64,000 nucleotides of DNA from Desmodus rotundus (GCF_022682495.2 NC_071388.1:11127171-11191170); one strand, 5' to 3'. Shown: positions 45,022 through 57,275, counted from the stretch's first letter. Notes: generated by a model from the letters alone, not told the origin. Numbers and translations: made by a program.

Positions 45022-45041
45022 TACGCCGCCATCTTAGTTCC
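45022..45041 (-). promoter_or_regulatory. YY1-like site at the HAL1 5' end
   Basis: On the minus strand the element opens with AACTAAGATGGCGGCGTAG, containing the AAGATGGC motif found at L1 5' ends, where YY1 positions transcription initiation (established for human L1). Its presence at the extreme 5' end supports a full-length insertion. Confidence 0.6.
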
Positions 45042-45054
45042 AGGAATGTTTTCT
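45042..45054 (+). repeat. Target-site duplication, right copy
   Basis: Exact repeat of 43185-43197; it continues into AAAGAACCATAAAAG, as in the empty site of unit 1. Confidence 0.95.
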
Positions 45055-45350
45055 AAAGAACCATAAAAGTTACACTCCCAAAACCACAACCATTGAGAGA
45101 CCTGAGAGATGCAGCTGGGTGGAGAGACACCTGTGTTCGCATGTCAGGCTGCTTACCATTGCTGGATGGGGACATGCCCCCACATGACGGGCAGGCTCAA
45201 TAGGAACGCTCCTGGAATCCCAAAATGCTTCTATGTACAAAGTGGCAATCCGATTCTAAAATGTATATAAAATTGCAAGAGACTTAGAATTGCCCAAAGA
45301 AATCATGAAGAAGAAGAATGAGGTAGAAAGAATCTACTTCTTAACACAAA

Positions 45351-45970
45351 GAGTATGGTGCTGTCCCACGCCTCATCTGCAGGCTCGATTTCCACATCTC
45401 AGTTACCCATGGCCACCCTGGTGGAAAAGAATACATGGAAAATTCCAGAAATAAACAACTTACAAGTTTTCAATTGCATGCCATTCTGCATAACATGACG
45501 GAATCTTGTGCTGGTCCACTCTGTCTCTCCTGGGTCAAGTGTAACTGTGCTGTCTACTCCACCTGCACCTGAGTCCCTCAGGAGCCGTCCGATGGGCAGA
45601 TGGACTGCAGTATGGCACAGCTGTGTCCCCCTGGCCCTTCCAGAAGCCGAACACTATGTGACAAAGCCTGCCCCTCATGCCGTCTCATCCCACAGGCCCT
45701 GCACCTCCTCACGTCATCACGTAAGGAAGGGGGAGCACAGCACAACGAGATATTTGGAGATAAAGAGAAACCACATTCACAGACTTTTACTGCAGTAATT
45801 ACTGTAATTGTTCTATTATATTCTCAGTTATTGTCGTTGACCTCTTATTGTGCCTAGTCATCAGTTAAACTTTACCATAGGTGTGTATGTATAGGGAAGA
45901 ACAGGATGTATAGGGGGTTTCATACTAGCCATGGTTTCAGGTCTTGGAACACATTCCCAGTGGGCCTTGT
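45351..45970 (+). mobile_element. Tigger-like DNA transposon remnant (U3)
   Basis: Same element as 9338-9955. It has the CAGACTTTTACTG variant shared with unit 4. Confidence 0.7.
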
Positions 45971-45984
45971 GTTTGCTACCTGTG

Positions 45985-46586
45985 ACGTAGAACAATAGGA
46001 GGAAACAAGCATCCAAAAAATAAGGATAGTGTAAACCGCCTCTGGGACAACTTCAAGAGACCCAATATTCACATCATACGTGTACCAGAAGGAGAAGAGA
46101 AAGAGCAAGAAATTGGGAATCTATTTGAAAAAAACAGTGAAAGAAATCTTCCCTAATTTGGTGAAGGAAATGGACATGCAAGTCCAGGAAGCACAGAGAG
46201 TCCCACCTATGATGGATGCACAGAGGCCCACTCCAAGACACATCATAATTAAAAGGCCAAAGGTTAAGGGTAAGAGGGACTCTGAAAAGCAAGAGAAAAG
46301 AAGTTAGTTACCAGAAGGTTGTCAGATGTGTGGGGGAGGGGGGAGAACAGGTGAAGAGATGAGGAGATTAAGAAGTACAAATAGGTAGTTAGAGAATAGC
46401 CGTGGGGATGTAAAATACAATATAGGAAATGGAGTAGCCAAAGAACTTACATGCATAACCCATGGACATGAACAATGGTGGGCGAATTGCTGGATGGTGT
46501 GGGGGGTGCTGGAAGAAGGGAGACAAAGGAGAGAAAGTTGGTATAACTGTAATAGCATAATCAATAAGATATAATTAAAACTATAA
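45985..46586 (+). mobile_element. HAL1/L1 ORF1 fragment with 3' end (U3)
   Basis: Copy of 9965-10570. A one-base loss in GGTAAGAGGGACTC lets the short frame at 46080-46307 run a few codons longer; it is not a functional gene. Confidence 0.7.
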
Positions 46587-46670
46587 AATCCACCAGTGGG
46601 ATGACTGTTGAAATTGAGTACAGCCAGAGGATTAGAGGACAGTCCAATATCAAGGTGAGCATCCTGGCTT

Positions 46671-47100
46671 TTATGGATGCCCTGTGATTATGCAGGGAAA
46701 ACACCTTGTTTGTGGAAAATACACACTAAAACATTCAGAGATGAAGAGGTGTCAGGAAAGCAATTTTCTCACAAACCTATGTCTGCATTTTCTCTGGGAT
46801 TGTTTCAAAAGTATAAGAAAAATTGACTTTATAGCTTCCCACTGAGAAAAGACCAGGCCTATCGGGTTTCACTTGGTTAATTCTATCAAGAACTTAGGGA
46901 ATGGTTAAAGTCAGTACCGTGCAAACTCTTTGAGGAAATAGAGGAGGGAATACTTCCCAAACCATTTTATGAGCTCAGCATCACTCCTACTAGACAAGGA
47001 TGTGGAAGCATAGCAACCCACAGACCAGGGTCCCTCATGGACTCGGGTGCAAAAATCCTCAACAAAATATTAGCAAATCGAAGCAGCAACATGTAATAGA
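46671..47100 (+). mobile_element. L1 3' UTR-like and ORF2 fragments (U3)
   Basis: Copy of 10655-11088, essentially unchanged. Confidence 0.65.
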
Positions 47101-47116
47101 ATAGTAGGTCGCCAGT

Positions 47117-47206
47117 GTCTTGTGATGTGACCTTGGCATTTTACTTAACTGCTCTGAACCCCTCTCTGGTCTTACACCCTTCCTGAGGACAGGGCCTGGA
47201 ACGTCG
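47117..47206 (+). mobile_element. MIR-like SINE fragment (U3)
   Basis: Copy of 11101-11190 with one visible change (CTGGAACG). Confidence 0.5.
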
Positions 47207-48751
47207 TTGATGACAATTCCTACACCCCCTTCTCAGTGGGTGGGGGCATGGGGGTTGGACCAGCAAGAGAACTTCAGCCCACCAGGCACGGCCATTGGAT
47301 GAAACTGAGGGAATGTGACCTGATTGACAACAATCAGTGTGTGTCTTCCCCGTCTTGAATCTGGAGCAGACACAGCTGGTGACCAAAGGCAGAGATGACA
47401 GACCACGTTGGTGGCACCCGCAGGTCCCAAATCAGACTCGTCCCTGTCCTTCAGGGTGCTAGCTCTCCCTTCAATAGAGTGAGGAGGGCCGCTCAACGCT
47501 TCAGCCAGTCCCCACTTGCTTTGGAATAAGAAGTGGCTTCTGTCTCTTGCAATGAGCTCTTCTAACTGACATCTGAGGCTCATAAACCGAGTTAGGAGAG
47601 AAGATACATGGAATGGGTGAGAAGGCAGCACACTGAGGTGCTGTCCTCTGACAATCAGGAGTGGGTGTTGCACCCTGGGGGCAATGATGCCCTCAGGGTG
47701 GGCAGTGGAGGCAGTGGCATTTACAAGGGCAGCAGTGAAACTTCCCAGTTTTCTGATGTCTGTCTGATGACATGGTATTCCCATCCTGTCCCCACAATAA
47801 AGGAGTGAGGACAGACTCTGTGTATGAGTGACTGGATTCTGGATGTTGCACTGGGACAGTTTCAAGGCTCCCCTCTCTCTGCCTTGGGTGCCCCGAGTCT
47901 GGGTGAGCTGGTGAGAAGGCTCAGTGCTCCCTCCTTTGGTGCAGGGGAGATTTGGACCGAAAACGCCCGGCCCTCAGCAGGAACGCTCCTCCTGGCCCAC
48001 CCCAACCACATCAGAAGGCCAGGCTGGTCTCCTTTCTCTGCCCTCCACAGCCATTTTGGGGACTGCTTGGTCTTTACACGCACTGAAGGCATCACAGGAA
48101 GGTCTTGGGAATGAATGGGGTTTAGGAAGATGATCCTTCACCACCCCATGCTGTGGAGATGGTCAGGGTGACTCCACACGGGACTGATGGAGCTGAATGT
48201 GTGAGGGACCTTCCAAAAGGTTGTGTGGGATCCAGGGGTGAGGCACAAAAGCGACCGCCCCTCGTGGAGGAGGAGGGATGGTTTGTCTATGGTCCAACAT
48301 CTGCCAGATGAAAAGGGGTTAGTCGAGTTGAGGAAGATCTTCCAAATCCCGTTTTCCTCTGGGCTCTGTGTTTGTTGGACTCCCTGCCTTAAATGTCAAA
48401 GAAAGCTTCATTTTGTTTGGACACTTGTGGGTTGTGGAGGTTCTGTAGGAGGCTGAGCCAGGATGCTGCCCCTCAGGTTCTCAGGACATCTTACCCCACA
48501 GGGACCTGTCCAGGACAATATTCCCGGCCTTCATGATAATCATGGAACAGATCACATTTGGCCAGTGTGTGGATCCTGGGGGCAGGACTGGCTTGCATGG
48601 AGGCATCACTCCACAGGTTTGCACCTCCCCAGCAGGCATGGTGGCTCTGTGACTCCATGGGATGAAGGGGCAGCATGGTCGAGTCCACCCAAGCCCTTGG
48701 GCCATTAAGAAGGCTACTATAAAAAAAAAAGAAGAAGAAGGCTAGTATAAA

Positions 48752-50185
48752 AAGTGAGAAAATTACAAGTGCTGGCAAGGATGTGGAGAAATGGGGACCC
48801 CTGTGCAGTGTGGATGGGATTGTTAAAAGGGAAAACCACTATGGAAAACAGTATGACCATTAAAAATAGAACTACCATATGATTCAGCAACTTCACTTCT
48901 AGATATAATTCAAAGGAATTGGAGCAGGTCGGGAAGAGATATGTATTTACACACCCAAGTTCATTGCCACACAACCAAGAAGTAGAAGACATGCAAGTGT
49001 TGAGGATGGATGAATGAAGAAACCACATGCGGTACATAACATACAATGGAGCAGCCTTAACATGGAAAGCAATCCCAGCCTGTGTTACAGTGTGGACATT
49101 AAGCCGAGTGCAATCACCCAGTCACAAAGAGACAAATACTGCATGAGTCCACTTATACGGGGAATCTCAAGTAGTACCGTTCATAGCAACAGAGTGGAGA
49201 ATGGTGGTCACCCATGCTTGGGGGAAAGGGGACAGGGTTTTCATTTAATGGGTGTAGAGTTTTCAATTTACAAGATGAGAGGTTTCGAAGCTGCTTGCAC
49301 AACAAGGTGAATGTTGGAAACCCCACTGAACTATGGACTTACACTTAAGATGGTGAATTTCATGTGATGCGTTATTTTCACAGTTTAACAGAGATAATGA
49401 CAACTCCAAACGTGGGAGAGGATGGAGACAAACTGGATGTCTCCACATTGCTGTTAGAAATGTGAAGAGACATAGCCACTCTAGGAAACAGGTCTCAGTT
49501 TTGTTAAAATGGAATGTACACATATCATACAATCCACCGTTGTACTCCTGGGCACTTATCTCACAGAGATGAGAACTTAGGTTTTCCCCAAATCCTGAAC
49601 ACAGTACTTCCTGTAACAGACACACTGATGTCTATTTCTAACCACCCAAACGGCCAGATAGCCCTAACGTGCCTCAGCGGGAATGGCAGGCAAAGTGTGC
49701 TGCATCCCTGTGAGGATCTCACTGGACAGTAAGAGTGATCAGGCTATTTGCACATGGAATGATGGGAGAGATCAGAGACAAATGCCCAGCAATAAAAGCT
49801 GCTCCAGGAGCCTATACGCTGCTTAACTACAAGACTACATAACATGCTTGGGAAAGCAACACCACAGAGAGCAGAGAGCCGAGGCAGTGGGAGGACATGT
49901 GCCTGAAGAGGCAGCACAAGGGACGCCTCCATGTGAATGGAAGAATCCCGAGTCGGGATGGAGGCAACGGTTCCCTGCGCATGCACCATGGTGACAGGAC
50001 GTGAGACTACAGCTGCACGTGTTGCATGTCACCACACTCAACCGGGACTGTGCTTATGGAAGATGACCCACAGGGGTGCGGGAGGATGGGAGAGAGGGAC
50101 TTCTCTGCACTACTGTTATGTTTCCCTGTGAATGTACCATTATCTCAAAATGAAAGCTTGCATTTTAAAAAATGGTAATTATTCC
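48752..50185 (+). mobile_element. L1M relic pair, plus strand (U3 right inner arm)
   Basis: Inverted partner of 36931-38315. It shares the A-rich insertion and doubled GGCTA.TATAAAA at 48711-48750 with unit 1. Confidence 0.7.
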
Positions 50186-51563
50186 TGTGTTTAACGTTAT
50201 TGAAGTGACATCATTGAATATGTATTGGGAATTCAAGTAAAATCTCAGCTTTGGTCACGGAAGGAGACAATGCAATATGCCTGTTTTGTGTGAATGTCTC
50301 AGAAACTTGTAATTCAGCCCTGGGCAGCCTGTCAGCACCCAGCTCTTGGCTGCTGCCCTGTGGCCAGTTTCACACTGGAAATTGTCACTGTTAGTGGGGA
50401 GCACAAACTTCTGATGAGCTTCCCATCAGGGCTCTGGGACCCTCAGGAATAATTTAGCACTTAGTTCAACCCAGAGGCCATGTGTTGGCTCAGGAGGACA
50501 TTGCACAGGTGTACTTGATGATCCTAATAACTTAACAGGGGACACATTGCACCTGGGACAGCAGCTCAGGTGCCTGTGGACATGTCAGGCTGAGTCCCTG
50601 TACACAGGCAATTTCCAGCTTGGATAACAAAGTGGCTGGTGCCCAGAGGGAGATGAAGTCACTCAGCCCCTCCTCATAACCCCGAATGCTGCCATTGCTG
50701 TTCAGCACAGCTGAGAGCCACCCACCTGCACGGAGCCTGTGGAGACCAGCTGTGGTAAGGATGCTGCTGTGACTGGCGGCCCTGGGTAGCAAGGAGGTAG
50801 TAAGTGTTTTCCAGAATTTCTGCTCCCTGTTTTATTCTCGTCTTTCCAAATGTGAACTCAGTCTTATAGCCGTGTTCCCCTCTGTTTCAGCTTTCTTCTT
50901 TGTATCAGTTCTTAGTACAACCAGGCTTTTTATAAATACCAGCTTTAAGAATATCTTGTTCATTGTTTCTTTTCTTTTTTACTGATTAATTTCCCATTTT
51001 TTAAAGTTTTCTCCTTTTTTAAATATCTTCTTTGCCTTCATGGTTATTCTCATTTTTCTTCCTTACATGGATTTCAAAGAGTCTCCCAACATAGACTGAG
51101 ACATTTTTTGTTAGTTTATTATGTCCCTCACACATACTGGACTACAGACTGAGATGCAGTAGGAGTTGGTTCCCTGGTCTGCCCTGGGCGCTCTCTCTGA
51201 CCAGCCCTCTGTGGCCCTTCACCACCTAAGGGCTCGTCCCAACACTCAGCTGTGTCCAGTCCTTGCTTCTCTTTCTGGGCTGCACATTCTGTTCGGTGTT
51301 AATTCACCTGTTTTCAGGGCCTAATTTAAATACTTGACAGTGTTTTACTTCTTTAAGTACACGTACCCCTTTTCCTTACCAATAATTATATGTCGCTTTC
51401 TTAATTGTTCTATTTTTCTGCTTCTGTGACATGTATCTGTCCTTCATCCTGCTAGTTACTGTCTCTCAGGTTTTTGCTTCTGTATCATATATTCAGAAGA
51501 ATAATTGTTGTTCTTTTTCCTTCCTCATTTATTTTTTTTTATGCTTCTGTGTAGTATCTTTTT
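50186..51563. other. Upstream flank of V1R copy 4 (no gene seen)
   Basis: Copy of 14196-15570, closest by eye to the copy 3 flank. No coding exon recognised. Confidence 0.4.
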
Positions 51564-51770
51564 GCCCTGGCTAGTGTGGTTCAGTGGATTGAGCACTGGC
51601 CTGCAAACCAAAGGGTCACTGGTTTGATTCCTAGTCAGGGCACATGCCTGGGTTTCAGACCAGGTCCCCATGAAGGGGTGCATGAGAGGCAACCACACAT
51701 TGATGTTTCTCTCCCTCTCTGTTCCCTCCCTTCCCCTCTCCAAAATAAGAAAATAAAATATTAAAAAAAA
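51564..51770 (+). mobile_element. VES-type SINE (U3)
   Basis: Same insertion as in the other units; it reads CATGAAGGGGTGCATGAG where the copies before receptors 2 and 3 read CAAGAAGTGGAGCATGAG. Confidence 0.88.
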
Positions 51771-51965
51771 GTCTACTATATCTCAGGCTAAATTCTCTTG
51801 CATCCCCTAATCCATTCTGCATACCTGAATTTGAAGTTATGTTTCTGGCATAACTTTCTTCTCCATAGCGCTTGATATTACATTTCCTTTACATTTATAT
51901 ATCCCTGAAACCTGACAAACTATTCCTCAGTCTTAATTGCTATCAGTGTTTATGTTCATAGTCAA

Positions 51966-51979
51966 TTATTTGTCTCTAG
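51966..51979 (+). other. Predicted splice acceptor of V1R copy 4 coding exon
   Basis: TTATTTGTCTCTAG, AG at 51978-51979, start codon 45 nt into the exon. Confidence 0.55.
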
Positions 51980-52024
51980 GACGTGCGGTCCTGGCCTGGA
52001 AGATCTCAGAGAGACGGACGCACC

Positions 52025-52957
52025 ATGATTTCCGGTGAAGCCCTGTTTGGGGTCTTCCTCACCATTCAAACTGGTGTTGGTTTCCTGGGGAACTCCTTGC
52101 TCTTTGCTATATACATGTACGCCCTCACTGTCCCCCGTAAGAAGAAGCCCGCTGATGGGGTCCTTGCCCACTTAACTTTGGCTAACGCCCTGACCCTCGT
52201 GTTCAGAGGGCTTCCAAATATAATTAGTGCCTTTGGGATGAGGCCTGAGATAGGTGACGCCGGGTGTAAAACAGTGCTCTACATTCAGAGAGTTACGCGG
52301 AGTATTTCTCTGTACACCACCTCCCTCCAGAGCACGTTCCAGGCGGTGACCATTGCTGCCAGTGGCTGTAAATGCGTCTGGCTCAAGAACAAAATCTCTT
52401 CGCTCCTTCAACCCTCCTTATTTCTCTGCTGGATCGTCAGCATGGTCGTCTATTCTGTGATTATCTTAAAAACTGTGGCCAACAGGAATACCACTGATGT
52501 GACATCTGGGTACTACAGTCCTTTTTGTAAGGTGAGTAGCTATGATCACCGGGTAGCAGTGACATTTCTCAGTACAGTGTGCATCCAGGATTTGCTCTTT
52601 CTCTCCCTGATGGCCTGCAATAGCATCTACATGGTGAGTGTCCTTTACAGGCACCACAAGACAGCCCAACACATCCGCAGCAGCGTCTGCTCTTCACGAA
52701 TCTCTCCTGAACACAGAGCTATGCACATCATTCTCCTGCTGGTTTGCACTTTTATCTTCTTTTACTTGACCAACAGCTTTCTTACTGCTTATTCACAATT
52801 TGGAAATAAGAGGACTTGGCAACTGGAGAACGTTAATAACTTTATTTCTTCATGTTACCCAACCATCTGTCCTTTCGTACTGATTAAAAATGAGAATAGA
52901 GTTTCCAGAATGAATGTCATCAAAATAAGGAGACTTTTTTTCATTAAAGTAAATTAA
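52025..52957 (+). CDS. Vomeronasal type-1 receptor (V1R), copy 4, intact, 310 aa
   Basis: Intact receptor with all V1R motifs: KKKP in loop 1, Cys81 and Cys168, NTT at 155-157, YRHH at 208-211, QHIRSS, SPEHRAMH and PTICPF. The start is the shared Met; the upstream in-frame codon at 51983 is GTG and not credible. Relative to copy 2 it has FAIYMY in TM1, GVLAHL in TM2, ISAFGM in loop 1, IVSMVV in TM4 and IQDLLF in TM5, mostly conservative hydrophobic swaps. The C-terminal tail NVIKIRRLFFIKVN is like copy 3. Copy 4 retains the Arg209 that copy 3 has lost, so it is the better candidate for a working member of that pair. The ortholog is not assigned. Confidence 0.96.
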   Translation: MISGEALFGVFLTIQTGVGFLGNSLLFAIYMYALTVPRKKKPADGVLAHLTLANALTLVFRGLPNIISAFGMRPEIGDAGCKTVLYIQRVTRSISLYTTSLQSTFQAVTIAASGCKCVWLKNKISSLLQPSLFLCWIVSMVVYSVIILKTVANRNTTDVTSGYYSPFCKVSSYDHRVAVTFLSTVCIQDLLFLSLMACNSIYMVSVLYRHHKTAQHIRSSVCSSRISPEHRAMHIILLLVCTFIFFYLTNSFLTAYSQFGNKRTWQLENVNNFISSCYPTICPFVLIKNENRVSRMNVIKIRRLFFIKVN

Positions 52958-53261
52958 ATGACCCAATGAACACTCCTCAGCATTGGTCTTCACGATAAGA
53001 TTCATTGATACGCGTCCAGAGTCCCACGCTTATCATTGCTTGTGGGATATATTTAGTCCCCACTTGCTGAGTTAACAGGGAGTAAAATCAATGCAGTGTC
53101 AATTTATGAAACACTTAGACATTAAATGTAATGTTTAGAGTAGAACACTATTATATGTGGTTTAACCTTTAAAACGATAACATATGTAATGTATGGTGTT
53201 TTGTAATATTGGAAACATTTTACAATCTTAAAATTGTAAAATTCTTTTTCTCTCTTTAATT
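52958..53261. other. 3' flank of V1R copy 4
   Basis: AT-rich copy of 16956-17264 with small indels (CACTTGCTGAGTTAACAGGG near 53062). No coding content. Confidence 0.4.
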
Positions 53262-55151
53262 TGATTTTTAAGTGTATTTTATTGATTATACTATTACAGT
53301 TGTCCAATTTTTCCTCTTCTTTATTCCCCTGTGCACTGCACACCCCGTCCCACCAGCATTGCCCCCCTTAGTTCATGCCCATGCGTCGTACATGTAAGTT
53401 CTTTGGCTTCTCCACCTCCTATACTACTCTTACCCTCCCCCTGTCTATTTTGCACCTACCATTTATGCTTCTTATTCCCTCCACCTCTTCCTCCATTCTC
53501 CCCACCTCCCTCCCCGCTGATAACCCTCCATGTGATCTCCATTTCTTCCATTGTGTTCCTGGTTGTAGTTGTTTATTTAGTTGTTGGTTTTGTTTATTTT
53601 ATGTTCAGGTGTTGACAGTTGTGAGTTTGTTGTCATTTTACTGTTCACAGTTTGAGCTTTTTCTTAGATAAGTCCCTTTAACATTTCATGTAATAAGGGC
53701 TTGGTGATGATGAACTCCTTTAATTTGACCTTATCTGGGAAGCACTTTATCTGCCCTTCCATTCTATATGATAACTTCGCTGGATAGAGTCATCTTGGGT
53801 GTAGATCCTTGCCTTTCATGACTTGGAATACTTCTTTCCAGCCTCTTCTTGCCTGCAAGGTTTCTTTTGAGAAATCCGCTGATCGTCTTATGGGAACTGC
53901 TTTGTAGGTAACTGTCTCCTTTTCTCTTGCTGCTTCTAAGATCCTCTCCTCTTTAATCTTGGGTAAGGTAATTTTGATGTGCCTTGGTGTGTGCTTCCTT
54001 GGGTCCCACTTCTTTGGGACTCTCTGAGCTTCCTGGACTTCCTGGAAGTCTGTTTCCTTTGCCAGATTGGGGAAGTTCTCCTTCATTATTTGTTCAAATA
54101 AGTTTTCAAATTCTTGCTCTTCCTCTTCTCTTCTGGCATCTGTATGATTGGAATGTTGGAATGTTGGAATGTTTAATGTTTAAAGTTGTTCTGGAGGTTC
54201 CTCAGCCTCTCCTCAGTGTTTTGAATTGTTTCTTCATTCTGTTCTGGTTGAATGTTTATTTCTTGCTTCTGCTCCAAATCCTTGATTGGAGTTCTGGTGT
54301 CCTTCCCTTCACTGTTGGCTCCCTGTATATGCTCCTTTCTTTCCCTTTCTCTAGCCTTCATTTCCTCCTTCATTTGTGACTGAACTCAATCATGTCTGTG
54401 AGCATCCTGATTACCAGTGTTTTGAACTCTTCCTCTGACAGGTTGGCTTTCTCTTCCTCACTTAGTTCTATTTTGGGGACTTTGATCTGTTTCCATTTGG
54501 GCCATATTGTTTTGTCTCAGTGGGCCTGTTAGGTAGTAAGGGATGGAGCTTTAGGTGTTTGCCAGGGGTGAGGGGTTGAAAAGGTACAATGCCTCTTGCT
54601 CAGCTCTGTGCTGGCTTTCAGTCACATCCCCTGCTACCCAGAAGAAAATTGGGCCCTTCTGGTGTTGATTCCTGCGTAGGTGGTGGGTGTGTGTACATTC
54701 TAGGGCCCTATGGGTCTCTCCAAGGGACCCTCCTGTGAGGCTGGGAAGTTCTCCCACCACCACAACCCCCACAGCTTTTAACAGCCAGAGGTGTTTGAAG
54801 CTTTATCCCCCTGTACTGGAACCCTGGGTTGCCTGGTTTGTCCTGCTCCTGTTTTTCTTCCTGGCATATCCACAGGCAAATGTGGGAAATCCAGTCCTCC
54901 ACCCACCACCTGCCCACCCCAGTCCACTGTGGCCTTGCAGTGAGTCCTCTCAGCTCTGGCTGCCCAGTGCCCCCCACCCCCATATCAGTCTGGATGAATG
55001 TTTCTTCTTTAAGTCCTTGGTTGGAGGACTTGCTTACAGTTCCATTTTCTGGCAGTCCTGGTTACTTTTGTTTTTAAATTGTTGTTGTCCTTCTTTTGGT
55101 TGCACCTGGAGGCAAAGTGTGTCTACCCAAGCCTCCATCTTGGCTGGAAGG
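53262..55151 (-). mobile_element. HAL1 downstream of V1R copy 4
   Basis: Same insertion as 17265-19145 and nearly the same as 34313-36193. It has a local GGAATGTT triplication near 54150-54172 and the TGA near 53790 that copy 2's element has but copy 3's lacks. Confidence 0.75.
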
Positions 55152-55397
55152 ACTTTACATATTCAATCTAAAGAACAAAATAAACAAAACAGAAACATCA
55201 AACACTAACTGGAATTAAAAACTCAAATATTATTAACCCCCCACCCCTGAATCTGTGAGGGCAATTATCCCTTTGATGACAAAGAGAGTAAGTGTTTTAA
55301 ACAACTGGAAATTAACTCTTCCCACCTCCCCCGGCTCCCTCCTTCAGGAAAGCAGCTGATGCCATGTATGAGAAACTCAGGGCCAAGGGTGTGGGTT

Positions 55398-55808
55398 TCG
55401 TCCCTCCCGCCTCTCCCCTCTCGTCCCTCTTTCCTGTCTCTCCTCTGCCTCCTCCTTTCTCTCTCTTTTCTTTCTCCTCTCTCTTTACTCTCTGCACTCT
55501 GGGCTCTCTGAGGTAGTGACTTCTCTCTTTCCTGTTTTCCTCTTTTTCTACTCTCTTCTCTTTTTCTCTCAGTCTCTCCTCTCTCTTCTCTAACTTTTCT
55601 TTCCTCTCATTTCTCTCTCTGTTCTCTTTTATCTCTCTCCTCTCCTTTTTCTTCTCTCTCTCTTTCCTGTCTTTTCTTTTCCTCCTGTCTTTCTCATCTC
55701 TTTTATCTTATTCCCCCTCCCTACTCTCTCTACTCCCTCTTTCGTCACTTTTATTTCTCATCTTTATTTTTCTTTCTCCTTTTATATCTACTCTCTCTTT
55801 TCTCTGTT
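55398..55808. repeat. CT-rich polypyrimidine tract (U3)
   Basis: About 410 bp; shares the extra block of unit 2 but has small deletions (TTTCGTCACTTTT near 55741). Confidence 0.85.
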
Positions 55809-55885
55809 GGTATTCTGAAGGCAGATGTACACTCATGAAACCCAAGCTCAGTCAACTACCTGGGGAACCTGAGGCAAGTTATTTT

Positions 55886-57275
55886 AACACAGGGAAAGTT
55901 ACCATGTTTTAAAATGCAAGCTTTCATTTTGAGATAATGGTACATTCACAGGGAAACATAACAGTAGTGCAGAGAAGTCCCACTCACCCGTCCTCCCGCT
56001 CCCCCTGTGGGTCATCATCCCTAAGCACAGTCCTGGTTGAGTGTGGTGACATGTGACACGTGCAGCTGTAGTCTCCGGTCCTGTCACCATGGTGCACACC
56101 CATGTGACTGCTGCCTACATCCAGACTCCGGACTCTTCCATTCACACAGAGGTGTCCCTTGTGCTGCCTCTTCAGGCACACGTCCTCCCACTGCCTCGGC
56201 TCTCTGTTCTCTGTGGTGTTGCTTTCCCAAGCATGTTATGTAGTCTTATAGTTATGCAGCTTATAGTCTCCTGGAGCAGCTTTTATCACTGGGCATTTGT
56301 CTCTGATCTCTCCCATCGTCCCATGTGTCAGTAGCCCGATCACTCTTACTGTTCAGCGAGATCCTCACAGGGATGCAGCACACTTTGCCTGCCATTCCCG
56401 CTGAGGCACGTTAGGGCTGTCTGGCAGTTTGGGTGGTTAGAAATAGACATCAGTGTGTCTGTTACAGGAAGTACTGTGTTCAGGATTTGGGGAAAACCTA
56501 AGTTCTCATCTCTGTGAGATAAGTGCCCAGGAGTACAAAGGTGGATTGTATGATATGTGTACATTCCATTTTTAGAAAACTGAGACATGTTTCCCAGAGT
56601 GGCTATGTCTCTTCACATTTTTATCAGCAATGTGTGGAGAGATCCCGTTTCTCTCCATCCACTCCCATGTTTGGAGTTGTCATTATCTCTGTTAAACTGT
56701 GAAAATAACGCATCACATGAAATTCACCATCTCAAGTGTAAGTCCATAGTTCAGTGGGGTTTCCAACATTCACCTTGTTGTGCAAGCAGCTTCGAAACCT
56801 TCCCATCTTGTAAATCGAAAACTCTACACCCATTAAATGAAAACCCTGTCCCCTTTCCCCCAAGCATGGGTGACCACCATTCTCCGCTCTGTTGCTATGA
56901 ATGGAACTACTTCAGTTTCTCCATGTAAGTGGACTCATGCAGTATTTGTCCCTTTGTGACTGGGTGATTGCACTCGGCTTAATGTCCACACTGTAACACG
57001 GGCTGGGATTGCTTTCCATGTTAAGGCTGCTCCATTGTATGTATGTACCACATGTGGTTTCTTCATTCATCCATCTACGGACACAAGTTTCCCACTCCTT
57101 GGCTGTTATGCATTGTGCTGCTATGACGCCATTGTGCAAACATCTCTTCAAGTGCTGCTTTCAGTTCCTCCAAAATGACCTAAGGTGAAGTTGTTAAGTC
57201 ATATGGTAGTACCATTTTTAATGTTGTGGGAATGATTACACTCTCCCATGGTGGTTTTAACATGTCATGGTCCCT
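55886..57275 (-). mobile_element. L1M relic pair, minus strand (U4 left inner arm)
   Basis: Direct copy of 2800-4165. Its inverted partner lies beyond the window. Confidence 0.7.

Larger units (their letters stand above)
43198..45041 (-). mobile_element. Young HAL1 (half-L1) insertion with target-site duplication, unit 3 only
   Basis: 1844 bp, minus orientation. The 3' tail is the T-rich plus-strand start (43198-43250). On the minus strand the element begins at 45041 with an AACTAAGATGGCGGCG-type 5' end, has a GC-rich 5' UTR of about 0.85 kb, one ORF1 and a purine-rich 3' UTR. No ORF2 is present. Units 1, 2 and 4 have the empty site, so insertion followed duplication. The implied nick TTTTCT/AAAG fits the L1 endonuclease preference for T-run/A-run junctions. 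Flanking DNA is a dead L1 ORF2. Confidence 0.92.
42557..45350 (+). mobile_element. L1 ORF2 relic interrupted by LTR and by HAL1 (U3)
   Basis: ORF2 homology runs 42557-42898, 43113-43197 and 45055-45350. The RT-like frame 42560-42787 has MDDMIYT. This copy shows three layers of nested insertion: old L1, then the LTR, then HAL1. Confidence 0.75.
38316..48750 (+). repeat. Core of tandem unit 3 (enlarged by a HAL1 insertion)
   Basis: Same order as unit 1. Unassigned stretches are 38320-40150, 40293-42550 and 47207-48715. It carries the 14-bp duplication near 41964-41993. It groups with unit 1 at 40000-40300 and in the LTR region but with unit 4 in the left inner arm and at the Tigger CAGACTTTTACTG site. 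No gene recognised. Confidence 0.85.

Noticed and set aside
51983..52024. Upstream start giving a 324-aa receptor copy 4 (and a 322-aa copy 1 from 996)
   Set aside because: The codon is GTG in copies 1 and 4; the shared downstream ATG has a good context, and copy 2 has a stop in the extension. Only copy 3 has a true ATG there, reported as a finding.
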